Shown: positions 13,185-25,320 of the stretch, one piece after another | Layout: each line of letters begins with the position of its first letter | How positions within the stretch are numbered: position 1 is the stretch's first letter | NCBI GenBank assembly: GCA_036936605.1 | Contig: JAUPFV010000003.1 | Location: 105,099,278 to 105,163,277, forward strand | Direction of reading: 5' to 3' | DNA: 64,000 nt | Source of the DNA: Limnanthes douglasii subsp. nivea | Lineage: Eukaryota > Streptophyta > Magnoliopsida > Brassicales > Limnanthaceae | Position numbers and translations under genes: made by a program | Notes under the pieces: model-generated | Databases searched by the model: none | What the model saw: only the letters and a program-made list of their open reading frames with translations | What the model was told of the DNA's origin: nothing

Positions 13185-14440
13185 CTAACCTAATATTTGT
13201 AAAGAAGAAGAATACCAAGTGGATGATGTGTGTTGATTTTATAGGCTTTAACAAAGCCTGTCCGAAATAATATTTTCCTCTGCCAAAAATTGATCAGCTG
13301 GCGGATGCAGTTTCAGGGAATAAATTATTATCCATCATAAATGCATACTCATGCAATAACCAGATACAAATGCATGAAAATAATCAGGAGCATACCCATA
13401 TTCATCACAGGGAGGGGCTCTATTGGTATAGATTTATACCATTTGTGTTTAACAATGTTGGGGTCACATATAAAAAATTAGTAAAAATAAAATTTTGAAC
13501 CCATTTGAGCCAACAATTATAACCTTAAATTGATGATATGATAATCACCGATACTTATGATAAAGAGCACTTGGCATTACTATCCAAAACATCTAGAAAC
13601 CTCGGAAGAATAAACTTAAAATTTAGTCTAGTTTAGTGCACTTTCGAGGTAAGATTATGAAAGGTTACGAGTTAGGTGATCAGTGAGAAAGTAAAAAGTC
13701 AGGTCATGTATAAATTTCAAACTTGGTTGTATTGGAGCCTTCCCGAAGCACTAAGTATGATTGGATGCACTGAACAAATTCTCCTCATAATCTTTAGACA
13801 AATGACGGGCATTCTTCTAAAAAATGAAAGGATATAACTAGCATACTGACCATATGCTCAATATATATAGAGATTATGATATTAATTTGAGCCAAGAACA
13901 ACAGTAAAGGCTCAAGTGTTAGCAGATTTCCTAACTGAGTTCCAGTAAGAAAATACACGGTCTTTTAGCAGACTAGCCATAATCAACTTAGTAGGTTTGG
14001 ACATACAGGAGAAGGAATAACTTGGGCTATGGATTATAAGTTCATTTAATATCCCAAACAATAGAAACTTTGAGCTAAACTATCAATTTAGGTTTTTTTA
14101 CCTTTAACAATAAGGTGCAATATGCGACTATAATAGTTGGACTTACGTTAACTAATATTTATGGGGCTAGAAAGGTAAAGCTCTTAACCAATTATTGGTT
14201 GGCGGTCAACCAATCCTTGGTCTAAAAGAGGTGAAAGAATTAAAATATAATCTAGTACTTAAAGCAACTACATCATTATGTAATATTGTTTGACCAAATC
14301 ATATTTGAGCAAGTGACATGGGTAGAAAACATGATAGATGATGCTCTTGTATCTCCAACATGTGCATATTCAACACAAGATGTGATCCTCCAAGAAAATA
14401 TCTTAGTCACTTTACTAATAAAATTTAATGTTAGTAATTT
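13185..14440 (+). pseudogene. Reverse transcriptase and RNase H remnant of first Tat element
   Basis: RT motifs are readable in order: KKKNTKWMMCVDF at about 13203 (consensus KK-GKWRMCVDF), a LPKIDQLADAVSGNKLLS-like block, the INAYS-NNQIQM block that aligns with the catalytic DA-SGYNQI region, YRFIPFVFNNVGVTYKKL, and IDDMIIT (consensus YIDDMIV). In the INAYS block the first catalytic aspartate reads Asn. Further on, the sequence PNNRNFELNYQFR and surrounding text resemble the RNase H part. Multiple stops make it non-functional. Confidence 0.65.
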
Positions 14441-14639
14441 CGACATTATGGGTTACGCTTATTGAAAGATATGAAGAGGAAGAATATTGCATACTTTTTA
14501 TCAAAGCCTAGTTCATATAAGGAAAACTCCCATAAGATCATATAAAAGACAAATGTATCAAGATGAGACCAACAAGATAGGTATGGGTAGCTTAAATTTT
14601 ATATAAACATGACTTACCAAACATTTGTTTATATGTCTC

Positions 14640-15560
14640 TGACCTGAAGGAGCGAGTTTTTTTGTGAAAGAAATCCTTGATAGAGAATGAAGTGCCTATT
14701 GTGGTTATAGAGCACTACATGAAAGATTGCTACTATAAGGATACTAATGGTCTTCAGTCACGAAAGATGCAAATAAATTTGTCAACTGCTACTGTTATTC
14801 CAATTCAATACAAGTGGTATATATCATTTTAGAAAACATTTGAGGGGTCATTCCATTTGATGGATGGGCCTTGATATTGTAGAGCCTCTCCCAAAGGCTT
14901 CAAGAGGAAGAAAATTCTTATTGGTGTTTGTAGATTATTTTTCAAAATGAATGGAAGAATAATATTTAGCAAGTATTACAATAAAGGATGTTATCAACTT
15001 CTTGAAGAGCAACATATGTTATAGATATATGATTCCAATGGTCATCACAACTGAAAGCAGAACACATTTCCAGATGATCACATATCATTTTTTACATAAT
15101 AAAAGGCATAAAACAAAACTTATCTTCTCATTTCCATCCATAATAAAACATTCTAGAGGAGGTCATAAAAGGAAAATAACATATGGCATAAAGATAATGA
15201 TATAATATGTAGCAATAAAATTACATGAATTCTTACATTAAGTCTTATGGTCATACAATCTAAGAATTTCAATGGTCGAAACACTTTTTTCTTTGGTATA
15301 TAGAATGAAGAATCATCTAAGATCAGAACATTACAAAACTCTTATAAGGAATATATAAACTTAAAAGCCCGCTTAAGAAGTTTTGTTTTGGAAACAAAGT
15401 CCTCAAGATAGTGTTCCTTTGTACCGAAGACATAGATTTTGACAAGCTTGGTCCAAACTGGAAAGAACTATACACAATAGATATAAATTTTAAGCATGAA
15501 GCATACAAAATTTTGGATGAAGAGGGCCACCCACTTCACATCTCTGGAACATAGACCAAT
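14640..15560 (+). pseudogene. Integrase remnant of first Tat element
   Basis: At about 14860 the frame reads WMGLDIVEPLPKASRGRKFL then LVFVDYFSK, matching the integrase core (consensus W-MDIVGPLP-A-G--KFL-V-VDYFTKW) with the first catalytic Asp. Next comes PMVITTESRTHF, the equivalent of the T-DNG-QF block with the second Asp lost. The tail (15430-15560) matches the conserved post-core segment DKLGPNWKEL..., ending near the pol stop. Frameshifts and stops are present. Confidence 0.6.
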
Positions 15561-15766
15561 TGAAGCTTTACAACTCATAAGCACGCTATAACTTTGGCTA
15601 CTACTTACATTCTTTGTATTGCATTTGTTATTTTGTTTTATTCTAAATGTTCAACTTTGGGATACATTATTTTATACCCTAACGGCACGATGAATTTGTA
15701 ACGAGGTATCCGTCATTTTTAAATATTTTACCATTTTCATCTTAAGTATCAGATAATTTATTTTGC

Positions 15767-16390
15767 TAAGCAATAAGACATTTTTTACCCCTCAATCAAA
15801 CAAAAGAGTTAAATGTCTGATGATTTTAACTTTATTCCTAAGCACTTCAAGGAGTCTTTGTAGCCCTCAATCAATTAAAAACGTAGGTGTGGGTTGATTT
15901 TATATATAATCTTAAACTCTATAGCGAGTCTATGTAACCCTCTATCAAAAAAGTGTAGAATGATTCTAAATGTAATCATAAACACTTTGGAGAGTCATTG
16001 TACCCTCAAATAAATAGAAATATAATTGCAGGATGATGCTTAATATACAATTAAGCATTTCAGAGAGTCCTTGTACCCATAAACAAACAAAAAACTAAAT
16101 ATATGATGATTCTAAATAAAATCATAAACACTTTAGGAAGCCACAAACCCTTCAAGCAAACAAAAAACTAAATACATGATGATTCCAAATGTAATCCTAA
16201 ACACTTCACGAAGTCACAAACCCTTCAAACAAACAAAAATAAAAAATAAATGAACGATTCTACATAGAATCCTACATATAAAGGAGTCCACGATAAAAAC
16301 AAAAGTCTTTGTCTTCAGAATTGATCACTTTGTTTGGGCTAACAGAGTTTCAGAAATCCTACACATAAAGAATCCCACGACCAAAACTAA
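15767..16390 (+). repeat. About 70-bp tandem repeat array after pol
   Basis: Seven to nine imperfect copies of a 65-85 bp unit lie head to tail. Each contains AAACACTT(C/T), a GAGTC-type block, CCCTCAA(A/T)CAAA and GATGATTCTAAAT. The outer copies are more diverged. Tandem repeats in the 3' untranslated region are known for Tat/Ogre gypsy elements, where they can seed satellite DNA. The position just after the conserved post-pol motif fits this. Confidence 0.7.
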
Positions 16391-16749
16391 AGGATTCAGT
16401 TTCTCAGCTAAGATATACTGAGGCTATTCTTAGGGATCCAAACTTTAAAGTCTCAATTAAAAACAAAACAACAAGATTAAAAAATATACACTTGAATATT
16501 TTCTAATAAAGCATAAGCTAAAAAGGGAGTTCATTCAAAAAATATCCAACCACATGGAAAATTTGGATTATAACATTTCCCTCACAGAAAAGCAAGTAAA
16601 ACAAATACAAAGACAAATAAACTTTAGTTTATACGAAGGATTGATTTGTTTAGCATAGACAATAACTCTATAACGTCAACATTTTCAATAAATGGAAAAA
16701 TAGAAATAATACTGACTTTATTAGTAAAAGTTAGATCACGTATACTTTC

Positions 16750-19116
16750 GGTTAGAGCATAAATGGTGTCTTCATTTCCAAAACATAAAGATGAGCGCCT
16801 AAAATATATACAACGGCTGCAAGAGGAAATTTAGTGATATTTTGAGTCTCAACCTTAAGCATAAGTGGAGAAAATCTATACTCGTCTTTTATATAATTCA
16901 TAAGGCATTTATCTTCACCATGATAACTTTTCCATTCAATATGTTCTAGCATACGTTAGGCCGAGATATATGATCAGAAATATTCTAAGTCCACGTTTGA
17001 AAATTCTTCATGGATGGCAATGATCAACTTTTCTTCAACATAATGTACAAAATCAACAAAAAACATTTGCCAACGTTCTTCTAAATCCTTTACAAATTTA
17101 TCATGTTGAAGATAATTCAGCTCCATTATTTTTACCAAATCTTCTTTCGGATTGTGTTTATCTGTACACTATTGAAAAACTCTTTTTTATGTTAATCATT
17201 TTTATCCTTTAACAATTATTCTCTTTACTTACCCTCAGTTTCCATAGGCTTAAGAAATTATCTATTTTCTTATTGTCAATATCCATTAACTATTTCCCTT
17301 ACTAAAACTTAGCAGTAGTTTCTGCTAACTTGTTCAAAAGTGTTGCAACAAACATAACATGAATATCTAAATAATTCTTGAAGCATCTCTGAACCTTTAA
17401 GGTACATTCAAATCATTATGTGTTATGATAAGATTTTTCTTTTACAAAGTTTAGCTCGCTTTCAAGTGTGCTTTAAGTTTAACTTCGGTTTGGATATCAA
17501 CCTACAATTTGTTTTTCTTTTCAACAAATAAATCTTTCACATCTTGGCTGCTCTCAAACGGCTCGACTGAAAAATTCAAGCATAAGTCAAAGATCATGAA
17601 TAACTCGAACACAACTTTCACAAACCGATGCACAAGCACAAAATAATTTAATAAATATAGTAGGTAAAAACCATAGCCATTAAAGTATATAAAGGTAGAA
17701 GTGATAACTAAACTAGCAAATAAAAACTTTCTTCAACAATTATTTCCATTTTCCTCCTAGCTAACTCCAAGGAGAAAATGAGTTAACAACACCATTAAAC
17801 GCGTTGCAGTAGTAAAATGGCTAAAAACCTCTAACAATTTCTCCAAGGAAAAAGTATTAATTGAAACATAGTGAGAGGTCTCAGCATCAACAACCATTTT
17901 CTCATTAATAACATCTATGGAATCTACTCATATAATATATCATGAGTTTTTACCCATGAAAAGTGTTAGAAACATTAGAAAATTTCGTAACTATAATTGG
18001 GGCCTAGGAAATTTGATTAACCATGTCTTGAATTGAAGTCGTAGACATTTTTTCACTACAAACAAGCTCATAAGTTCTTGTTTTCTTAGTTTTAGACCAC
18101 TTTGAAGAATATTTATTATATTGTTTTAACTTCAGCATTTCTTCTAAGCGCCAAGATGTTTTAGCATTTGAAATTCCAGTTAGCCTATCTAAAGAAGTTG
18201 TTAATTTATTATATTCAGAACTACCAGGTGTAGGAGAACTTTTATCAATCTTTTTCTTTCTTTTTCCAATATGATAAAATCAAGGATTTCTCAAACCACT
18301 TCTTCAATATCAAAAAATATTCTAGGAGGAAAATATTCATAGGCACCAACTAGACTCTTTAGGATATAACAAAAAAAATTAAATATTAACGGATAAAGGA
18401 CTTGAAGAAGATGCCTATATAAGAGAAGTTATTGCCTTAGCCTTAATATCACCATATTGGATCAAGCACTTTAGATCTAATATCCTTGATAGACGGATGA
18501 TCAACAATAACAAGGGTTTTAACAAATGAAGGCTATGAAGAAGATGTTTTCATATGAGAATTTGTTTTTATAACTTTCAGATCATCAGGTTTAATCTTCA
18601 GATCAACCATTTGGAATTTTGCGACGTTGATGTGAGAATGATCAGCAACTTGGCAAAAGCTTGGTTACCAGTTTTCATCTATGGCACTTTTACGAACTGA
18701 GTAATTATAGTCCAAATATTTTCAATATTCCCCAGTCCTATTTCTTCCTTAGACGATCTTCATCGTTAGTATATATATATATATTATTTCATTTCTAATC
18801 ATATTTATTCTTCGAGTGTAATAGTCATTCTTACAAACTTGTGATCTTTATTCATAATTTCATGAGCCCTTTTAGTTTTCATTTTAACTAAAACAGAAAA
18901 AAAAATTGCGTTCAACATGGAGGAACCCAAGTTTATATATTGGGAAGAAGAACCAACAAAGCCAAATATTGCAAGACTAAGAGTACATGGTTTCTCATTT
19001 TTAAAGATTAAAAATGACAATACTACCTGCAAAGGTTGAATTTTCAAAGCAAGATTATCAGTAGCTTTACATGATTCCATTAATCCCTCATCATACCCAT
19101 TTTTACGAGAATGCAA
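16750..19116 (-). pseudogene. Antisense extra-ORF remnant of first Tat element
   Basis: The - strand, opposite to gag-pol, has several open segments. At 17150-16960 a run of about 60 codons reads EDLVKIMELNYLQHDKFVKD then LEERWQMFFVDFVHYVEEKL. At about 17380-17290 there is FVATLLNKLAETTAKF. A 103-codon open frame lies at 19116-18805. The composition (charged, Leu/Lys/Glu-rich) suggests coiled coil. Antisense ORFs between pol and the 3' LTR are described for Tat-lineage elements, and the same arrangement is seen at 59.7-60.9 kb. Stops and shifts divide it, so it is a pseudogene. Confidence 0.5.
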
Positions 19117-19362
19117 AATAAAGAAGAAGAATGATATTTAAATGAGAAGTTAGTAAATCACAATCTTTGATTTTTAATAAAATAAAAGGTTTAGATATTT
19201 TTGCAAATAAGTGGCCAGGTTTCAATATGATCTAACAGTTATAAGACTATTATTTAAGTATGCAACATAATGCGTGATAAATTGATGACACTTCAACACG
19301 CTCGTGACATGTGTAATGCGACTCTTCAAATTTACAGTGCGTGCAAATCAAACTCCTCATTA

Positions 19363-19782
19363 GGATTTTGAACAATAATTCATCCCTAGACTATCTATTT
19401 TAGTGACAGATATTCCTTGGACTTTCAAAAGTCCGCTGGTAGCCCCTGGACTATCCAGTTTGGATAAAGTTAGTCCCCTACATTTATTGATTAATGTAAA
19501 ACTGCTACGTGCCACGATACTTAAAAGAAACTTGTACCACCAATGGTCCCTCAACTTTAACCTTGACTACATTTGAACTTCAACCTAAAGTCGATGGACC
19601 ATTGGTGATACAAGTTTATGTTGAGTATGGTTCCACGTGGCAGCGTTACATTAATCAATAGATGTGGGAGGCTAACTTTATCCAAACTGGATAGTCCATG
19701 GACTACCAGCGGACTTTTGAAAGTCCAAGGAATATTTGTCACTAAAATCAATAGTCCATGGACAAATTATTGTTCAAAGCCC
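19363..19782. mobile_element. Hairpin MITE (420 bp)
   Basis: The two halves are near-complementary: left arm about 19363-19548 and right arm about 19594-19782. Shared blocks include TTGAACAATAATT at the tips, TTCCTTGGACTTTC, AAAAGTCCGCTGGTAG, GACTATCCAGTTTGG and the CACCAATGG(T)CC block at the apex. Arms of about 185 bp with about 45 bp of loop would fold into one long hairpin. There is no coding capacity; the short ORFs on both strands mirror each other because of the palindrome. Target-site duplication not clear. Confidence 0.75.
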
Positions 19783-21600
19783 ATCAATAGTGAATCAATC
19801 GACACTTCACATTTCTGGCTTTTCAAAATAATAAGTTACAGCCAATCAATTGGAAGTATTAGTAGTGACGATTGACTATCAAAATAAGTCTCAACTACAC
19901 TGAAACATGAAGTATCGAATTACTTGTTCAACTACGCAACATCAACTAATAATCTTTTCTTCATATCTTGAAAGTACTACTTTTATACATATGCACACAA
20001 TCCAAAGCAGTTTTTTCAATACATTTATTGTCAACTTCTTGTCAACCTTAAACTGATTAAAAAATTATACTTATGAGATTACAATCTAAAAGTAAATTAA
20101 AAAATGATATTTATATGTACTATTTTCTTTTCGGCAAAATAAACTTTTTTATCCAATATGAAGGTTTTGACCGACGAACGGTTTTCAACCAGTGAAGTAT
20201 AAGGCATCAAACCTCAAAACTCTCACGAGTCCAGCCATAATAGACTCAGTAGCTAAGCTTAACATGTAATCATTGAACATGAATTTTCAATTTCATTCTC
20301 ATAAGCTTCAATTTAACTACACCAAATATAAACATTAAATGTCTTGAAAAAAAAACTTCAAAATTATAATCCTTCTAAGATTCTCTCACAAAAACTAATA
20401 GACTATTAATAAATAAATTATACATATATAATCACATAAAAACATAGACATTTTTTTTCTTACAAAATAAACAATAAAATTCTTATTCCAAAATTTTGTA
20501 GCTCTAATATCACAATATTATATTAATCACAGTATTTGTTTAATTCAGTAGGTATATTTTTATCTAGTTTTCACTAAAATTGATGAGATAAGATAAAAGG
20601 TTATAATTAAATTTGGTCAAAAAAATAATCAGCTATAAGGTTTTACCAATTTAAAAGCGTATCAAAAATATTATTTTATCTATGTTGGAATTAAGGGTTG
20701 GAGATTTACAGGTAACCAGACGGGATTTATGGTAAAATAATAAAAAGTTAAAAATCTTATATTTTTTAAACTGCCCATCATTTTTCTTTTAACTATCGAA
20801 ATGTTTTTCTTTTTTGTGATTGTGTGTTAAACTAGTTTTATTGTAGGATAAAGGGAGTACAAATTTTTCTAATGAATAGATTACTATTTTTATCCAAGAT
20901 GTAAATAATAGACTATTCGTATGGTTTTTTTAGAACAAACGAATATATCTATTTCTCATTTCACAGATATTGCTTATTATTTCATTGCACAACAAAAGAT
21001 TAAAAGAAACATTTTCTAAACCTTCAACTTACTATGCTACAATATTTATAAAAATAAAAAGTTTAAATATGTATGCACAACTTCCAATGAAAGCTCCTGA
21101 AAGTGACCATTGGATCAAAAGCACAGACACAAAAGCATGGGAGTCATACACCATATCTCAACATTTTATCAACAATTTTCAAATTTTTTAATCAAAATTT
21201 CTAAAAAAGTTCTATTTTTTTAAAAGAGGAAATTTGTGGACCATTCTCTGACTTCCACTCACATTATTCCAAAAACAAATAAAAAAATATCTTAAAGTTA
21301 GATTTCTCATCAGATGGCCACTTCCAAACCCTATTTTTGGACCTCAATTATTCTCCTTCTCTCTAAAGCAGCTAGGGCCAACTCTCTCTACTCACAATGT
21401 ATGTAGCCAACAACATGAATCAAAACCTTCTTTCATTTCTCATAAGCAATTAAACAACTAATTCTAAAAACTTATCTATAATCATCTTTACTACTCTCTT
21501 AGTCTCTTGTAATCACAATTATTCCAAAATTATCATTACAAAAAAAAACAACAACAACAAATATATCATGCTACAAATTGGTCTAAACACTTACCAAAAT
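19783..21600. other. Intergenic, downstream of the bHLH gene
   Basis: AT-rich sequence without recognisable coding content. A short CAA run lies near 21550. Nothing else was noticed. Confidence 0.4.
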
Positions 21601-21647
21601 ACTCAACACCTATTCCTTTTTGTTGCTCATGTGTTATAAATCACACA

Positions 21648-21653
21648 TTTTAT
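21648..21653 (-). terminator. Polyadenylation signal of the bHLH gene
   Basis: TTTATT on the + strand is AATAAA on the - strand, about 90 bp downstream of the bHLH stop codon. That is a normal distance for a plant 3' UTR. No transcript end is available to confirm it. Confidence 0.5.
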
Positions 21654-21741
21654 TACCAACATGGCTAGGGTTTCTTCTATATATGAATATATAAGATAGA
21701 ACGAAATCGAAATCGATATAACTAAGATTTCCCCCTTCAGT

Positions 21742-24133
21742 TTATCTGAATGTTCCTCCAAATGTCGGAGTCCAGAAATCGACTGTGGTCTCATGTGTGA
21801 CAGGAAATGTGCTCGACACCGGTACAAGGCATAACCCTCGACTTCTAAGATCTTGTTTAGGTCCGTCGGGGTCGTTCGTTGTATCTGAAGTCTGCAACAT
21901 TTTCATTACTTTGAGACACTTTTTAGATTATAAAACATTACTAATGATCAAGCATACATATAATTAGTTAGGTATACCAAACATTTTAAAGTAGATTTCT
22001 AAACTTAAACACCATAAACATGTGTTTAAACATGATCAAGCATGCCCTAATGTTAACCTAATTCATCTTAATATATTAATATTATATTGTAGGTATAAAT
22101 ACTCAAACTTATATTCTAATCCTTAAGTTGATACAAACATATAGTGATCATAATTTCAAGGGGAATCTTACCTGTTGATGTTGTAAGGAAGCTCCACTTT
22201 TCATGTATGGTGTGCTTAAAACCTAATGAAATAGAATTGTAAGATTGTAAAATAAATAAATTAATAGTTATGTGTTATATATTAAAAAAATATATAAGTA
22301 TTAGGAGACTTACAATCACTTGTTCATGAAGGAACTTAATGTATTCAATGGCTTCAGAAAGAACTGAGGCTGTATCAGTCTGACACAATAACACATGATT
22401 GAATTAAAAAAGAAAAAGGACTAAAACATAAAATAAAAACAGATAAAAATTAAAAGCAGAAGCAAAAAAACAAAACAAAATTCAAATGAAAGAAAGAACT
22501 CAGTTGATTACCTTTCCAAAAGGTGAAACCAATTGTTGAAGTGAAGTGATTCGGTCCCCCATTTTCTCTTTTCTCACCTAATATACACCCAACTTATCAT
22601 TAATCCTACATATAGACCTTTATTTTTCATTCGAATTTTTAATATTGTACCTTAAAAGCTGGAAGAGGTGAAGTTGTCTCGTTTCTCGGCCTTTTGGACG
22701 GTTCATTTTTCTTTACAATACTCATCGATTCTCGATTCTCAGATATATTTGGCTGAAAGTAATCAAAATGTGAAATTTGTAAAACCCTAATAGAGGAATA
22801 GAATAAAAACTTATGTTACAATATAAAGTTATATTTGTACTACCAAAAAAATATTCCAATCTTTATGTCATATCTTTATCCTTTATTATTCCAAAAAAAA
22901 AACATAATAATATCTTTTGTTTTACAATAAAAAGAACAACATGAAATGTTGCAATCATGGTTACACATATGCGATTTTCAACATTGATTTAAAAACGACC
23001 ACTTAATATCATTTTGAATCACGCTATAAATCCGATAATCATTCATGTAAGATTTTGTAATAGCTTAATATGAACTAAAACATCCTATAACAATGCATAT
23101 TATGTATCAAATACCTTAGGTCGAACTTCGTCGAAGTTCGACGTCGGAATCTGCGGTTGCAATGGAGAGAAAAAGCTCGGTCGAACATCATTAGCACACG
23201 CAGACGCGTTCCAAAACTGCGCGTTATTAGAGAACTGCAACTGTGGGTTGTGTGTTGTATGTTGTTGTTTTGGTGGAGAATTTCTCAAGAACTGAGGAAC
23301 TGAAGATCTTGATGATGATGACCAAGAAGGTAATAACTGATGATGATCGGTGTAAGTACTATTCTGAGAGTACTGATTCTGATCGGATCCCATATATCCT
23401 TGTAATGTAGTCGAAAGATTTCCGTATAGATTATTAGCTGAATTCATATCCATCTGGAAATTACTCGAAGACAAAGCTTGACACGTAACGGTGCTGTCAC
23501 TCGAACTCTCATGAGGACTGAACTGAGATTGTTCTAAAGAAAATCCACGGTTGATTTGCTTAAACTCGTTCGCCGGAGATTCTCCAAAAAGTTTTTCTCT
23601 CCATTGGACTTGAGACGACGACGAGGTACCTATATTCTCCGGTGGTTCTTGATGATACGCGTTCGTGTTTAAGTTCTCTTGAAGCATAGACCGGAAACTA
23701 GTCTCGTTTTTATCTCCACCGCGATTATCCCTAAACAAAATATGAGATTATATTGTCTTTCTTCAAAACATCAACAAAAACTAAACTAAAAACATTCAAG
23801 AAACAGGTTTAGGGTTTGAAGATTGATTAGCTTACTTTACTTTTATTTGGTTAAAAACTTAAAAGTAAGAACTTACATAAGGTTCTGGTTCCATTCCATA
23901 GCTTGTGAAGATAAACCTAAACCCATCATATGCAAGTGATGATTGTGTTCATGACCAGACTGATGATGATCATGAGGTTGATTTAGCTTTTGATTATCTT
24001 GGAACACAACAGAACTACCGGAAACAGATACAGAATCCATAGAATTAGACCAAGAAGTTCCGGCGGTCGTACCGAATCTTGTTCTTGATGATGAATCCCA
24101 CCAATTTGTGCCGGTGTTAAACTCATCTGCCAT
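21742..24133 (-). CDS. bHLH transcription factor, bHLH112/bHLH123-like, seven exons
   Basis: Exons on the - strand, 5' to 3': 24133-23877, 23730-23115, 22752-22651, 22577-22512, 22379-22314, 22222-22172, 21891-21742. Every intron has GT/AG ends and all phases join, giving 435 aa with one ATG and a terminal TAA. The protein starts MADEF and WWDSSSRTRF, then has a long Ser/Gln/Asn/His-rich region (to about residue 290). RPRNETTSPLPAFKVRKEKM (from about 311) is the basic region, lacking the classical H-E-R pattern. Helix 1 (GDRITSLQQLVSPFGK), a short loop and helix 2 (ASVLSEAIEYIKFLHEQV) follow. The conserved tail VLSTPYM plus DLRSRGLCLVPVS is diagnostic of the plant bHLH112/123/68/110-type subfamily. 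It should act as a nuclear, dimerising DNA-binding regulator. Arabidopsis relatives are reported in stress and developmental control; the target genes here cannot be told. Confidence 0.93.
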
Positions 24134-24284
24134 GGCTAAACAAGACTTAGCTTTTTTTTCTTATATATGTGTTTTGATTAGTATTGTTCTTGGTTTTGGT
24201 TTTGCCTTTCTTTCTTTTTCTCTCTTTGTTTGTTTCTTTGTGGTTACATAAAATGATGGAAAAGGTTTGGTTTCATGTACTTAC

Positions 24285-24293
24285 TTTATATAT
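24285..24293 (-). promoter_or_regulatory. TATA box of the bHLH gene
   Basis: The - strand reads TATATAAAG about 155 bp before the start codon. A purine-rich leader (GA/AAAG runs on the - strand) follows, which is common in plant 5' UTRs. The start site would fall near 24255. Inferred from position and motif only. Confidence 0.55.
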
Positions 24294-24299
24294 TCATTT

Positions 24300-24759
24300 G
24301 CAAAGAGAGGCGGTGTAGTAAACAACTAGTGTGGGGGTTGACATTTATGACTAGTTTGTCAAAAATACATCATTTCGAATTTGAAATTTAAGCTAATGTA
24401 ACTTTTTTTTATATATAAATTTTGAATTTTATAAAAGTAAACTATGATTTCTTTTGATACAAATCAACGGTGCAAAATTATTCCCTAAACCTAAAAGTAA
24501 TATAAAAAACGAGTGATTTAAATGTGCTATTGAATCTTTAAATAAGTGATGAATGTTTGGCCGGATGAGATTTTATATTATTATTTGTTTAGTAAATTTG
24601 TCTGTTTTAAATTTATTTTAGAAAATAATTGTTAGAACGCTTTATATTTAGATTTTGGTATGATGGACTGAAATAGAAAAATACTTAAAAATATAGATTT
24701 AAAGTGCAAGTAATCGGAAGAATGAGTTCAAATTCAGAGTTTCGGTTTTAAAAATATTA
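24300..24759. other. Upstream region of the bHLH gene
   Basis: AT-rich promoter-proximal sequence between the TATA box and a TRIM element. No specific binding site could be assigned with confidence. Confidence 0.35.
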
Positions 24760-25002
24760 CGGTGGCGACCAAAGTGTGTCACATTCCACATCGGTTAAAC
24801 ATGGGAAGGATCAGTGGTATATAAGTAAGAACATCTGAACTAGTATGAGATTTTTTGGTAGTGGACCAAATGCAAAGCCGTGAGGGTCTTCGGGTACCAA
24901 AGCGGACAATATCATACTAGAGTTGAGATCGATTGTGTTGTTACTTATATACAGAGGTGGAATATGCGTACACCCATATTCATAACACTCATATTCCCAA
25001 CA
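24760..25002 (+). repeat. TRIM 5' LTR
   Basis: About 90% identical by eye to 25321-25566, ends in CCCAACA and is followed by the primer-binding site. The start is placed where similarity between the two copies begins (GGTGGCGACC). Confidence 0.8.
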
Positions 25003-25004
25003 CG

Positions 25005-25015
25005 TGGTATCAGAG
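25005..25015 (+). other. TRIM primer-binding site
   Basis: TGGTATCAGAG, complementary to the 3' end of initiator tRNA-Met, two bases after the LTR end. Confidence 0.85.
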
Positions 25016-25320
25016 TTCCAGGCCCAGACATAACGCGATGGTGGTAATATTCTAGGAGGTCGAACATGATGAACCAGTAGTCATGCTCAAGGTGAATGAT
25101 CTACTCTATACATCCTAGTTCGGAGCTAAGGAACGGTGGTACTTGATTGGATTGGATTGGATAGTGGAGCTAAGGAACAGGCGCAGGATGGTCAAGTGAG
25201 TAGATAGATCCGTTGTAAAAGCTCTATTGCTCAGGTGGAGCAACTTCTGATTAGAGTGAGTGGATGAAATTCAATTGAGAGGAGGCTAAGTGGTACTTTG
25301 TTCGAGAAGAGGATTTGTTA

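Larger units (their letters stand above)
9980..19116 (+). mobile_element. Degenerate Tat-lineage Ty3/gypsy retrotransposon
   Basis: The + strand carries, in gypsy order, gag (about 10.0-11.5 kb), RT (13.2-13.6), RNase H-like sequence (13.9-14.4), integrase (14.6-15.5), a conserved post-pol motif (15.65-15.72), a 70-bp tandem array, and an ORF remnant on the opposite strand (19.1-16.75 kb). This layout, with a variable repeat-bearing 3' region and an antisense extra ORF, is described for the Tat lineage. The post-pol motif matches those of the two 53-64 kb elements (ATAC...TACCCT..(C/T)GGCACG...AACGAGGT versus AATGAGGT). All frames contain many stops, so it is long dead. LTRs were not identified. 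Confidence 0.65.

Noticed and set aside
15785..16300. CRISPR-like array
   Set aside because: The repeats are contiguous 65-85 bp units without constant repeat/spacer structure, in a plant transposon context.
19557..19875. Two overlapping ORFs on opposite strands
   Set aside because: Both arise from the palindromic arms of the hairpin MITE and encode mirrored nonsense.
23100..24133. Two separate small genes in the bHLH region
   Set aside because: The two open segments join perfectly through a GT/AG intron (donor at 23876, acceptor ending 23731) in phase and continue into the bHLH exons.
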